This document shows positions 1 through 7,743 of a DNA stretch of 64,000 nt, in pieces. Location: IMG/VR virus record IMGVR_UViG_3300042540_001822, positions 155,476 to 219,475 of that record; one strand, given 5' to 3'. Below the pieces are notes generated by a model, which had not been told where the DNA came from, did not search any database, and worked only from the letters and a program-made list of their open reading frames with translations. Source of the stretch: a virus. The stretch's first letter is position 1. The number at the start of each line of letters is the position of its first letter. A program made the translations under genes and the position numbers.

Positions 1-173
1 CTTATTTTTTTCTTTGAATTTATAATTTCAACTGCCATATAGGATGAACTTCTTCCCTTCCATGACCCAACTTCGACAAAATGAGATCCATCTACAAAAT
101 GTGAAACCATTTGAGAATAAAAATCCGGATATGTAAACCAGTTTTCTCCTAGATTTTGATAAAAATGATCCAT
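1..173 (-). CDS. Class I SAM-dependent methyltransferase, N-terminal part (runs off the window)
   Basis: Reading the minus strand from an ATG at 173 gives 57 codons with no stop before the window edge. The translation contains FVEVGSWKGRSSSYMAVEI (about residues 34-52), which fits the first beta strand and glycine-rich SAM loop of Rossmann methyltransferases of the Methyltransf_24 type. The start lies 2 nt after the stop of the phosphoesterase gene, so the two look co-transcribed. It resembles the other methyltransferases of the sugar island (14981, 9850). The substrate cannot be judged from this fragment. Confidence 0.7.
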   Translation of the reverse strand, partial: MDHFYQNLGENWFTYPDFYSQMVSHFVDGSHFVEVGSWKGRSSSYMAVEIINSKKKI

Positions 174-175
174 TG

Positions 176-1711
176 TTATACGTTGGCCATTAAGGTGACT
201 TTCAAACCTTTTGAAGGATGAATAAGATAACCGTGTAATGCCCGTGTAGATCCTTCATATCCATGGTTGTGGTGCCATCGATCTGATCCAGAAAGACTAG
301 GCATTTGAAATACCTTTACTCCCTTATAATCTTTTACCATTTCGTGGTGGAGGTGTCCAGTAAAAAAGCTTCTGTGTTTAGTTCTGGCCCAAGCTTCTTG
401 CGCTTCGTTGGCCATAAGATAAGGAAGTTCTTGGAGTTTGGTTCCGTCTCCGTGTGTGAAGCCCAGCAGATTCTCCCCGTACTCAAAATACTGTCTGAAT
501 TTGTGGCACCGAATAACATTCACGTCCGAGCAGTTCCGATAATATGCACCCAGATATTGTAAGAGCACGTGTGAAAGTTTGAAATCGTGATTACCTGCGG
601 TCAGAAGAATTTCAACAGGAGCTATCTGTCTTAGTGTGTCAATAAATTCAACCATGAGCTGCTGACCTTCCACCATAATTTGGATGAATGTTCCGTCACA
701 ATCTTGAGGAGTACCTTTGGTGGTAGTACCACCTAAAGTATCAACATGGAAAAAATCAGATCCTACTGGAACTACAATTTTTTCCACATTGTAATGAACC
801 ACATCAGCTAAAATTTCTGCAGTCTTTGTCATTAACAGATCTTTCGCCATTTGCCTGCTATATGCTTCTCTGACTTCCCCAGACCAAGAATATTTTCCGT
901 AGTGAAGATCGAAGGGAGAAATTACCAAAGAATGAGGATCTCCATCGGGCAATTTCAATTTGGGTACCTCATACTGGGCAAAAACCTGGGAAAGTTTTTC
1001 AACTAAAGGGTTAATGATCAGTCCTCTAAATGCCCACCAATTGCTGGCCGCTTCTTTAATCATTTTTTCCTCTTCCCTAGTATATTTTTGAAAGAAAGAA
1101 AATTTTCTTTTTTGTAAAGCATCCGCCACCATTTCCTCCTCTTCTCTCATGAACATTTCCTCGTCGGTGAAAGGCTCAGAATCGTGGGTCCATCCCAGAA
1201 TTGTCTTCAAAGCGACAAAGATGTTTCGAGGGATTTCAAAATTGCGGCAAATTTCGTTGATTGTCTCGGGTGATCCTGTTAAAGCAGAATATCTGCTTTT
1301 CATATCACGGATGATTGTACCTGTAAATTTGTAAGCTTTATTTTTGATGTAGACTATGTATAGATCTTTGGTCTCGTCATAGTAATAATCCGTGCTGTGT
1401 TTGTACTTTTTAAAAGCAGATCTAGCAGCAGATTCTTCCTCCTGGATCATTTGGTCCAAATCTTCATCGGTCACCTCCTCAGTTTTAAATTTTTCCTGGA
1501 TGTGTTCCGTCACTTCCGATTCAGAATCAGGTTCGGCCAAACGGGAAGAAATTGCTCGACGAAACGAATCCAATTGGGAAGAGCCTAAAGTTATGTTCTT
1601 GTCCTCGACAATTTTTTTTGCAATCTCCGTTTTGCTGAGACCAGATTGGTGCAACTGTCTAATTTCTTCTTCATACTTTAAAACTAAATCTCTAAGGGAA
1701 AATGAACTCAT
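176..1711 (-). CDS. Calcineurin-like metallophosphoesterase with N-terminal helix-turn-helix-like region
   Basis: A 511-residue protein. The C-terminal half carries the metallophosphoesterase signature in order: DLHYGK (about 268), VGSDFFH (about 315), GNHDFK (about 371-376) and GHLHHE (about 451). These are the metal ligands of the binuclear-metal phosphoesterase fold. The N-terminal part (LHQSGLSKTEIAKKI, about 20-34) resembles a resolvase-type helix-turn-helix, followed by a long acidic helical region. Family knowledge supports hydrolysis of a phosphodiester or phosphomonoester; the substrate is unknown and could be nucleic acid given the HTH-like start. The ATG at 1711 has no in-frame rival nearby. 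Confidence 0.8.
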   Translation of the reverse strand: MSSFSLRDLVLKYEEEIRQLHQSGLSKTEIAKKIVEDKNITLGSSQLDSFRRAISSRLAEPDSESEVTEHIQEKFKTEEVTDEDLDQMIQEEESAARSAFKKYKHSTDYYYDETKDLYIVYIKNKAYKFTGTIIRDMKSRYSALTGSPETINEICRNFEIPRNIFVALKTILGWTHDSEPFTDEEMFMREEEEMVADALQKRKFSFFQKYTREEEKMIKEAASNWWAFRGLIINPLVEKLSQVFAQYEVPKLKLPDGDPHSLVISPFDLHYGKYSWSGEVREAYSRQMAKDLLMTKTAEILADVVHYNVEKIVVPVGSDFFHVDTLGGTTTKGTPQDCDGTFIQIMVEGQQLMVEFIDTLRQIAPVEILLTAGNHDFKLSHVLLQYLGAYYRNCSDVNVIRCHKFRQYFEYGENLLGFTHGDGTKLQELPYLMANEAQEAWARTKHRSFFTGHLHHEMVKDYKGVKVFQMPSLSGSDRWHHNHGYEGSTRALHGYLIHPSKGLKVTLMANV

Positions 1712-1794
1712 ATTGGGTTTGAATTTTATACCGAAACGGATTTTGCTATATACTTTAGAAGTGTTGAAAAATTTCGAATTCTAAAAAATTAATT

Positions 1795-2055
1795 TTAAGA
1801 TTCTAAATTTTTTTGTTCTACGGATTTTACAATCGATTCGATAAGGAGGTCTTTTTCTAATTTCGAAAAGAAATCAGTTACGTATTTACATTTCTCATAT
1901 TCTTCCGTCGATTCGTAATAAATCAACAAGGAAGTTTTAATGACATCTCTTCTTTGTATAAGATGAGGATGCATTAATGCACGAGATCCCATTTTCTCCA
2001 TTCTTTGGAGAGCGCTCTCATAAATATTCCGATCCAGTTTTGGTTCGTTTTGCAA
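1795..2055 (-). CDS. Small protein with UVR-like EEYEKC helix motif
   Basis: An 86-residue, probably all-helical protein of unknown function. Near the C-terminus it has TEEYEKCKYVTDFF, one of five copies in this window of an aromatic-x-x-Cys motif (see 2065, 2514, 25994, 32448) that looks like the UVR helical hairpin of UvrB/UvrC. The reading frame opens with TTG at 2055, because an in-frame TAA lies just upstream; an internal ATG at 2001 is the alternative start. It sits 9 nt downstream of the related gene at 2065. Confidence 0.55.
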   Translation of the reverse strand: MQNEPKLDRNIYESALQRMEKMGSRALMHPHLIQRRDVIKTSLLIYYESTEEYEKCKYVTDFFSKLEKDLLIESIVKSVEQKNLES

Positions 2056-2064
2056 TTTATTTTT

Positions 2065-2268
2065 TTATTTTGAGTTGTTTCTCGGATCTTTTTTTTTGGT
2101 TAAAATCCTGTATAATTCTTCACACTTTTCATATTCTTCAAAAGATTCCAAAATTTTTAAACAAGATTCACTTTGTGTCCAAAGAGAACTTCTTTCTCCA
2201 TATTTTACCAGCTCCGAGTAAATTTGAAGTGCCCAATTAAGATCTTCGATTGATTTGGGGTTAGACAT
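2065..2268 (-). CDS. Small protein with UVR-like EEYEKC helix motif
   Basis: A 67-residue protein. FEEYEKCEELYRIL (about 44-57) matches the motif of the neighbouring genes at 1795 and 2514, so these look like diverged tandem paralogs. It is highly charged with no signal peptide or membrane segment. The ATG at 2268 follows a GAATATATAA element by about 20 nt. Function unknown; the motif suggests protein-protein contact. Confidence 0.6.
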   Translation of the reverse strand: MSNPKSIEDLNWALQIYSELVKYGERSSLWTQSESCLKILESFEEYEKCEELYRILTKKKDPRNNSK

Positions 2269-2288
2269 AAGTGAATCTGTAAATTCAC

Positions 2289-2298
2289 TTATATATTC
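2289..2298 (-). promoter_or_regulatory. GAATATATAA variant of the phage promoter element
   Basis: On the minus strand this reads GAATATATAA, about 20 nt upstream of the ATG of the gene at 2065. It is a one-base-longer variant of the GATATATA element found before many genes here. Confidence 0.4.
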
Positions 2299-2313
2299 AT
2301 AACAACAGATAAA

Positions 2314-2538
2314 TCAGTTTAAAAATTGAAAAGAATCAGCAGGTTTTTGGAATGGTAAACCAAATTCCCCAGGTGCGTTATATTCAACCTGTAGAAGAGA
2401 TTCATTTTGTTTGTTTTTATATACGTTCAAAACCTTGACAGTTTTTTTTGTAGAAGATTCTCTCAGTATATCTCCTTTTTCTACTCTCATTCCATGTACG
2501 TATGTAGAGCTGGCTAATTTGTAGTCTTTAAGTTCCAT
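2314..2538 (-). CDS. Hypothetical beta-rich protein
   Basis: A 74-residue protein when started at the ATG at 2538. An upstream ATG at 2577 would give 87 residues but lies deeper inside the preceding gene, so the inner start, preceded by an A-rich stretch, is preferred. The sequence alternates hydrophobic and polar residues (VHGMRVEKGDIL, TVKVLNVYKN, LLQVEYN), as in a small beta barrel. It ends in PADSFQFLN, weakly like the aromatic terminal motif discussed in the findings. Function not recognised. Confidence 0.5.
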   Translation of the reverse strand: MELKDYKLASSTYVHGMRVEKGDILRESSTKKTVKVLNVYKNKQNESLLQVEYNAPGEFGLPFQKPADSFQFLN

Positions 2539-2822
2539 TTTTTTAATTTTTGTATTTGTTTTTTTACTTCTGCACAAATTTCATACCGTTCCAATTCTTC
2601 ACACCAAAGAAGAAAATTTTTGAGAAAAAGATCAAAATTTTGTCTTTCGATGATAATGGAATACCCTTCTCCACCGACCTCTTGATCGTCTATTTGAAAA
2701 ATGATTGTGTAATCCTGTTTTTTTGTGATGGCTTTTGAAACCTGTGCATAGATGATGGACCAGAATTTATCCTTCTCCTCGAAAGAAAGATCGTCACTGA
2801 ACGAAAAATTTGAGTTTTTCAC
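2514..2822 (-). CDS. Small protein with UVR-like ERYEIC helix motif
   Basis: A 102-residue protein with a central beta-like stretch (DYTIIFQIDD) and a helical C-terminus containing LERYEICAEVKKQIQKL (about 78-94). This is the clearest UVR-like copy in the window, because UVR motifs read roughly F-E-x-A-A-x-L/I-R-D-x-I. The start codon is GTG at 2822. Its 3' end overlaps the next gene by 25 nt. Function unknown. Confidence 0.55.
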   Translation of the reverse strand: MKNSNFSFSDDLSFEEKDKFWSIIYAQVSKAITKKQDYTIIFQIDDQEVGGEGYSIIIERQNFDLFLKNFLLWCEELERYEICAEVKKQIQKLKKWNLKTTN

Positions 2823-2832
2823 TATTCAAATT

Positions 2833-3894
2833 TTATTTCGGGAGAATTGAATTTATAACACCAGAAAGATAATTGGTGATTTTATAAGGATCTGCATTTG
2901 AACCTGGCCTCCTGTCTTCTAGATATCCTTTCCATGTTTGAGAGGTAGACAATGGAATTCTAATAGAAGCACCTCTGTCGCTAACTCCCCAGCTGAATTT
3001 ATCAATGCTTTGGGTCTCATGCTTGCCTGTCAATCTCATTCGATTGTCAGAGCCGTAAAGAGAAATGGCGGTTTCGTGAGTTTTACCCAATTCCTCACAA
3101 ATTTGTTCGAAGTATTCTTTGCCTCCAGATTCTCTCATTTCGAAGGTTGAGAAATTGGTGTGCATGCCAGAGCCATTCCAGTCCTCATGCTCGCCCATGG
3201 GCTTTGGATGAAAATCAACTTTTATTTTATATGACTCTGCAATTCGAACCAGAAGAAATCTTGAAATCCATAGGTCGTCTGCCGCTGCCTTTTCTCCTTG
3301 ACCAAAAATTTGGTATTCCCATTGGCCTAACATTACTTCTGCATTAGTTCCAGTGATGTTGATTCCACAAGACAAACAAGCTTCTAGATGTTGTTCCGAA
3401 ATTTCTCTTCCTGCAGAATATGGGTGTCCAATTGAACAATAATATTTACCTTGTTCTTCCGGTACACGGAAATTTTCGAATCCTACAGGAAGAGTTTTGT
3501 CTTTATTAAACCATCGAAGAACATATTCTTGTTCGAAGCCGAACCAAGTGTTGAAATCCTCATCGTTTATTTTAGCTCTAAAATTCGAGGTGTGTGGGGA
3601 ATAATCTGAATTTAAAACTTCACATAACACAATGAATGAAAATCCACCTTTGAGAGGGTCCGCATACATTTTCACGGGTTTTAAAATACAATCTGAAAGT
3701 TTTCCATCCGCTTGTCTAGTAGAACTACCGTCAAAATTCCATTCTGGTATTTTCGAAAAGTGATTTCTTGCCCAGTGCATCGGAGAAAATGAACTTTCCC
3801 CTTCAAAGGGAACATCCAACACTTTAATTTTCGATCTTAGATTCGGCTCTGGTTCATATCCATCCAACCAGACATATTCCAATTTTATTTTCAT
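2833..3894 (-). CDS. glnA: Glutamine synthetase, GSII-like
   Basis: A 353-residue, apparently complete enzyme that would make glutamine from glutamate, ammonia and ATP in the host cytoplasm. Visible family motifs: WNFDGSST (52-59, beta-grasp end), GFEQEYVL (119-126, metal-binding glutamates), GTNAEVMLGQWEYQ (182-195), GSGMHTN (241-247, containing the ATP-site histidine), NRMRLTGKHET (284-294), DRGASIRIP (306-314) and DRRPGSNADPY (327-337). Length and motif wording fit the shorter eukaryotic-like GSII rather than the 470-residue GSI. No key residue appears lost. Glutamine synthetase is rare in phages. It lies between small unknown genes, so context does not explain it; a role in nitrogen supply for nucleotide synthesis is inference. 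Confidence 0.93.
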   Translation of the reverse strand: MKIKLEYVWLDGYEPEPNLRSKIKVLDVPFEGESSFSPMHWARNHFSKIPEWNFDGSSTRQADGKLSDCILKPVKMYADPLKGGFSFIVLCEVLNSDYSPHTSNFRAKINDEDFNTWFGFEQEYVLRWFNKDKTLPVGFENFRVPEEQGKYYCSIGHPYSAGREISEQHLEACLSCGINITGTNAEVMLGQWEYQIFGQGEKAAADDLWISRFLLVRIAESYKIKVDFHPKPMGEHEDWNGSGMHTNFSTFEMRESGGKEYFEQICEELGKTHETAISLYGSDNRMRLTGKHETQSIDKFSWGVSDRGASIRIPLSTSQTWKGYLEDRRPGSNADPYKITNYLSGVINSILPK

Positions 3895-3962
3895 ATGGGA
3901 ATTTTAATTTTGATGTTGTTTATACATCAAATTTTAAAAAAATTTCCAATACAGAAATGAAA

Positions 3963-4139
3963 TTATTTAGATTGAAATCCAGTAAATGTTTTCTTGAAAT
4001 CTTCGAATCCCATCAACTTTCCTACAGTTGAATGTTTCAAACCTAAGGAACCTTGCTTTGTTCCAAAAATCTTTTGGTCGTACCACTTAATGAAATTATC
4101 TGGCGTGGTGTATTTTGCTTGTGGGGTAACTGTTTTCAT
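3963..4139 (-). CDS. Small hypothetical protein
   Basis: A 58-codon frame from the ATG at 4139 to the TAA at 3963-3965, 3 nt downstream of the membrane-anchored protein gene. The product is basic and ends KLMGFEDFKKTFTGFQSK; the GFEDF piece resembles the aromatic F-x-x-F motif seen at the ends of many proteins here. The small gap and lack of competing frames support it. Function unknown. Confidence 0.6.
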   Translation of the reverse strand: MKTVTPQAKYTTPDNFIKWYDQKIFGTKQGSLGLKHSTVGKLMGFEDFKKTFTGFQSK

Positions 4140-4142
4140 AAT

Positions 4143-4538
4143 TTAGGGGGTTTCCGATAGGAAAAATATTTTTGCCAGAATTCCAACCAGGGATGTAAAG
4201 AAAATCCAAAGAGCCTTGTTGACTCCAGATTTCCACTTTACTAAATCAGAGTGTTCTAAAACCATCTTTTGGTAGGCAGCATCCTCTCTTTCTTGCTTTC
4301 TTTCGAATTCTGCACGAAATCTGGTATTTTCGTTTACTTTTACGATAACACCATCGTCTGGATCTAACAATTTGCGTTTAATGTCTGATAACTCTCTTTT
4401 CATTTCGGCTTGAGAGTTTTTAAGATCCTCCATAGCCATCTGAATAATTCTAAGATCGCTAGAAGGAATTCCTCTCATGTTAGAAAGTTCTTCGTGAAGA
4501 ATTGCACGGATAGTTTCGGCGAGTGGGGTAGGTTCCAT
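4143..4538 (-). CDS. Coiled-coil protein with C-terminal membrane anchor
   Basis: A 131-residue protein: a helical N-terminus, a long charged coiled-coil region (about 25-105) and one hydrophobic segment, ALWIFFTSLVGILAKIFFL (about 110-128). This layout resembles XhlA-type haemolysin/holin accessory proteins and other small phage membrane proteins, but no sequence motif settles it. The ATG at 4538 lies 8 nt after a GATATATA element inside an inverted repeat. Confidence 0.65.
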   Translation of the reverse strand: MEPTPLAETIRAILHEELSNMRGIPSSDLRIIQMAMEDLKNSQAEMKRELSDIKRKLLDPDDGVIVKVNENTRFRAEFERKQEREDAAYQKMVLEHSDLVKWKSGVNKALWIFFTSLVGILAKIFFLSETP

Positions 4539-4546
4539 GGTTGGAT

Positions 4547-4554
4547 TATATATC
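4547..4554 (-). promoter_or_regulatory. GATATATA promoter element within an inverted repeat
   Basis: The minus strand reads GATATATA 8 nt upstream of the ATG at 4538. The element sits inside TTGGAT-N5-ATCCAA (4541-4557), so the promoter core may also be an operator. Confidence 0.5.
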
Positions 4555-4573
4555 CAACATAAACCTGAAATTT

Positions 4574-4777
4574 TTAGGAATTAGATTCCCAGCATACACT
4601 TGTTTCGGAGGCAATAATGAAAGAATCCACAGTTTCTGGATCGGTATCTATCACGAACATCCCATAATATTCACCGTTTAAAATTTTCGATTCAATTATA
4701 AGAGATTCGTGCATATTAATTAGGGTGCAAACTTCCAAATGTGATTTTGCACTTTTTGTTTTAATTGTTGTTATCAT
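4574..4777 (-). CDS. Hypothetical protein
   Basis: A 67-residue protein of unknown function with a beta-rich middle (LIIESKILNGEYYGMFVIDTD). Its ATG overlaps the stop of the preceding gene in an ATGA arrangement (4774-4777), which indicates translational coupling. Confidence 0.6.
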   Translation of the reverse strand: MITTIKTKSAKSHLEVCTLINMHESLIIESKILNGEYYGMFVIDTDPETVDSFIIASETSVCWESNS

Positions 4778-5049
4778 GATTCATCAATCTTTAAAATTAT
4801 ATTGTTGACTCTTGGAGAATCTACTATGAAAAATTTGCTTTTATCAACTTCTTCAATTATAAATTCTGTGGGATTTATACTTCCTCTCAACCAATATTTG
4901 GTTTTTCCAATTTTGAATTCGGTATCCAAATGATCTGGGGTTAACTTTGAAAGTCTTATCCATTTGCTTTGATTTCTGATAAACTGGGTTCGATAGTATT
5001 CCAACAAAGAATCCGTTGGTTTTTTTATTTCTCTAAAAATTTGGGCCAT
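4774..5049 (-). CDS. Hypothetical protein
   Basis: Taken from the ATG at 5049 (91 residues, starting MAQIFREIKKPTD). The open frame extends to 5244, but that part overlaps the end of the glycosyltransferase-like gene in another frame and is probably not translated. An AAGGA-like stretch lies about 12 nt upstream of the chosen ATG. The product is basic with alternating beta-like segments. Function not recognised. Confidence 0.55.
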   Translation of the reverse strand: MAQIFREIKKPTDSLLEYYRTQFIRNQSKWIRLSKLTPDHLDTEFKIGKTKYWLRGSINPTEFIIEEVDKSKFFIVDSPRVNNIILKIDES

Positions 5050-5120
5050 TAATTTGTTTTTTCCTTGAGTTATACAACCAATTGGAAAAATAATTTCCCC
5101 GGTTGAATTTGAATTTTTAC

Positions 5121-5864
5121 TTACGATTGTTGTGGTGTTTGCATTTGTAATCTCAAACTTGTTAGATCGTCCATAATAGGACCAAGAATGAAAAATTCCT
5201 TTGACTCTTTTCCCATCTCGCAAACTCCAGGTTGGCAGTACCAATAAATGTTATAGTGAAAATGATTGTGATCCCCCGAAGACATTCTCTTCGATCCATT
5301 GACCTCGTTGGTCCAAGGATCCTCTCCATCGACCAGATGTTTTAAAAGATAATTTCTATCCCAAATGGTGGCATTGTGGGAGTGTAAATAATTTTCTCCA
5401 TCCGAGTACTTTAGAATTTGTTTTTTGTTTATTTCAAATGGGGTTGGCTCCAATTTATAGGATTCATAGTAGTGCAATTTGGTGTGGATTTTGATTGAGT
5501 TTGCATTGTGTAACTCAACAAAAGAAACCAATTCTTCTAAAACTTCATCCCCGGGATATGAAAAAGGCCACATATCTTCTTGGATGTAAATTACCCACTT
5601 AGAAGGAATACGTTCTAATGCCAATCTCATCCTGGTAGAAAAACCATTTTTGTCTGTCAACCCTGTTAAAATTGGTGTAATACCGGGATTCACGGTATAT
5701 GGAAGATTACGACAAGACAAATTGATGTCATGTACATTTTTTTCCTCTGAAGCCCAATAGACCGGTACCTTTTCAAAATTCCAATTGAAGTCAAGACCAT
5801 AAAGCATACCAAACCAATATTGTTGGTATGAATCACAGGTGTGAACGAGCAAAGAAAGATCCAT
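5121..5864 (-). CDS. Glycosyltransferase-like protein
   Basis: A 247-residue protein. WVIYIQEDMWPFSYPGDEVLEEL (about 89-111) fits a GT-A type acidic sugar-nucleotide/metal site (here EDM), and the N-terminal LSLLVHTCDSYQQYW looks like the first strand of that fold. This resembles phage and giant-virus glycosyltransferases of unknown specificity. It is 1 nt from the next gene and opens the surface-sugar island together with 5866 and 6969. Assignment is by fold-like pattern, not by a unique motif. Confidence 0.6.
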   Translation of the reverse strand: MDLSLLVHTCDSYQQYWFGMLYGLDFNWNFEKVPVYWASEEKNVHDINLSCRNLPYTVNPGITPILTGLTDKNGFSTRMRLALERIPSKWVIYIQEDMWPFSYPGDEVLEELVSFVELHNANSIKIHTKLHYYESYKLEPTPFEINKKQILKYSDGENYLHSHNATIWDRNYLLKHLVDGEDPWTNEVNGSKRMSSGDHNHFHYNIYWYCQPGVCEMGKESKEFFILGPIMDDLTSLRLQMQTPQQS

Positions 5865-5865
5865 T

Positions 5866-6849
5866 TTAAAAATTTTGGAAATAATTCGATTTTTGAAGCT
5901 TTTCTAGATAATCTGTAATTTTAGAACACTCTGATTCTCTCTTTTCCCCGTGTAAAACTTTGATCGATCTTTTTTCTTCCGGAATTTTATAAAAGCATAA
6001 AGAAGGATCTGGATTTTCCTCGGTCATCCACGATGAAAATCCAGGTTGACCCTGTTCATAAAAATGTACGGTTGTCTCTAAACCATCTCTTAAATTAATG
6101 TAACACAAAGGCAAACCCTCGTTCGTTTTTTTCCAGGACAAAACATTGTAAATGGTTTCCTCGTGATAGGCAGCATAATAATTCAAATCTAAATTGAGTT
6201 TTGGTAACATAAAACAAAGCTCACGCCACATTTTCACAAAAGATAAACAATCTGGTGTGGCTAATATCACGTTAGTTGTTCTGTAGGTACCCCTCGAATC
6301 TGGAAACATCTGTAGAAATTGCATTAAAGGCCATTCTAAAGTTTTTGTGTGATCTGCCATGGGCCAACATCCTTCAAATGGATTACCTCTTTCTTTTCCA
6401 GATTCAATCATAATCATGTACTGATGTATGCCTTCTGAACAGAGAGGATAGTTCTTAACAAGCGGAATCCAATCGAACAACTCGTCAACAATAGGAGTTC
6501 CTAAACAATCTGAATCTAGATAGCAAACCTCTTCGACACCAGACTCCAAAGCTTTTTCGATGGCAACAGTTTTGGCACAAAGGATTTGATAAATTCTTGG
6601 GCTTTTTCTTTCGATATAAAAATTTCCATCTGATTGTGTTCCAAAATCTTCAGGTCTCAAAGAATCGATAGGTAAATCAATATGAATTAGATGAACTTCC
6701 GTAATATCTTCGAAAGGATTGACGTTTTCCCGACAATTTATTCCATAAATTAGAATAGGAATGTCGGAAAATTTACGAATAGATAAAGCCAGATTTCTAG
6801 CGACCTGAAAATAATTTTCAGTCACATGGGTAATGTATGCTCTTTTCAT
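5866..6849 (-). CDS. Glycosyltransferase-like protein (GT-A fold with DSD motif)
   Basis: A 327-residue protein when started at the ATG at 6849 (MKRAYITHVTENY); an ATG 12 nt further upstream exists but lies inside the preceding 38-codon gene. EEVCYLDSDCLGTPIVDELF contains the D-x-D metal/sugar-nucleotide motif, with an upstream strand-helix pattern (FQVARNLALSIRKFSDIPILIYG) typical of GT8-like enzymes. A late HGEKRESE resembles the H-x-G loop of GT8. It is translationally coupled to the small upstream gene. It probably transfers a sugar onto a cell-surface or virion glycan; the acceptor is unknown. Confidence 0.65.
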   Translation of the reverse strand: MKRAYITHVTENYFQVARNLALSIRKFSDIPILIYGINCRENVNPFEDITEVHLIHIDLPIDSLRPEDFGTQSDGNFYIERKSPRIYQILCAKTVAIEKALESGVEEVCYLDSDCLGTPIVDELFDWIPLVKNYPLCSEGIHQYMIMIESGKERGNPFEGCWPMADHTKTLEWPLMQFLQMFPDSRGTYRTTNVILATPDCLSFVKMWRELCFMLPKLNLDLNYYAAYHEETIYNVLSWKKTNEGLPLCYINLRDGLETTVHFYEQGQPGFSSWMTEENPDPSLCFYKIPEEKRSIKVLHGEKRESECSKITDYLEKLQKSNYFQNF

Positions 6850-6962
6850 AAGAACTCCCATCCTCCACCTGGAAATTTTTCTTCTTGGACTAAAACATTA
6901 AAATTTTTTAGTTGTTCATTAAAATAACAAATGTAATTAATGTACAGGTCTTGTAGTTTCAT
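6846..6962 (-). CDS. Very small hypothetical protein (38 aa)
   Basis: The frame runs from the ATG at 6962 to a TGA that overlaps the ATG of the glycosyltransferase (ATGA at 6846-6849). In-frame TAA codons sit immediately upstream of this ATG. The product, MKLQDLYINYICYFNEQLKN..., ends with a glycine-rich FPGGGWEFL. The ATGA coupling and tight packing (6 nt from the preceding gene) argue that it is translated. Function unknown. Confidence 0.5.
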   Translation of the reverse strand: MKLQDLYINYICYFNEQLKNFNVLVQEEKFPGGGWEFL

Positions 6963-6968
6963 GGGTTA

Positions 6969-7700
6969 TTAATTAATTGATTTTATTTGATCAATGTTTC
7001 TTTTAGTATATCCTTCTTCTGGGACATTTACCAAAATCTTATTGATAAAAACCGACCTAAGGCTATTGCTTACCATATACTCACGAACACGCTCCCATAA
7101 ATCACAATCACTTGGTGATACATTTCCAGTTTCCTCGTAAACATCCCGAAATAAAAGGGGTATTTTCACAAAATTCATGCAAACTGTTTGTGTTAATAAA
7201 CGTGTGCAATGAGGGTAAATTTCGTGATAATCCTTGTCGCTCGGCAAACTATATAAAGGAAATTCCTGTCCATTTGTGAAATATCCTTTGGCAAAAACAA
7301 AGTCAGCCCCCGTTATCTTGATGCACCGATTAACTTCCTCTAAATAAGTTGGATAGTAAAAATCATCATGGTTCTGCAAACATATAAAACTATGACCATC
7401 TCTCTTTGCCAACTCAATACCAGTATTTATTGCATTTGCTCCGCCCGAACTCCAAAGCTTATCTCCATCTTCATATTTATCCCTCTCCTTGGCGTGAGGT
7501 AAATTTACAGCTTTGATTCTATGGTCGTAACTCTTGGCGATCTGGCCGAATTGTTCTTGGTCTGAGTATTTGTCACCAATCATGTAAACTTCAAAATCTT
7601 GGTGAGATTGAGCATAAATACTATCCAAAAGCCTGCGAATGTAAAATTCGCTTAGGCCATCGGGGCGTTGGTAAGTCGGAAATACTATTGGGAATGTCAT
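6969..7700 (-). CDS. Family 2-like glycosyltransferase
   Basis: Taken from the ATG at 7700 (243 residues), because the longer frame overlaps the PhyH gene. The N-terminus FPIVFPTYQRPDGLSEFYIRRLLDSIYAQSH is the nucleotide-binding start of GT2 enzymes, followed by FEVYMIGDKYSD. ICLQNHDDFYYPTYLEEV carries the acidic N-H-D-D site in place of the common D-A-D-D. It probably extends a surface glycan using host nucleotide sugars. It sits in the operon-like sugar island. Confidence 0.75.
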   Translation of the reverse strand: MTFPIVFPTYQRPDGLSEFYIRRLLDSIYAQSHQDFEVYMIGDKYSDQEQFGQIAKSYDHRIKAVNLPHAKERDKYEDGDKLWSSGGANAINTGIELAKRDGHSFICLQNHDDFYYPTYLEEVNRCIKITGADFVFAKGYFTNGQEFPLYSLPSDKDYHEIYPHCTRLLTQTVCMNFVKIPLLFRDVYEETGNVSPSDCDLWERVREYMVSNSLRSVFINKILVNVPEEGYTKRNIDQIKSIN

Positions 7701-7743
7701 ATCTTTATTTTTTAATAATCCGGAATCTAATGTTTGTTTCACA

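Noticed and set aside
5050-5244. Extended N-terminus of the gene at 4774
   Set aside because: It overlaps the glycosyltransferase-like gene by 124 nt in another frame.
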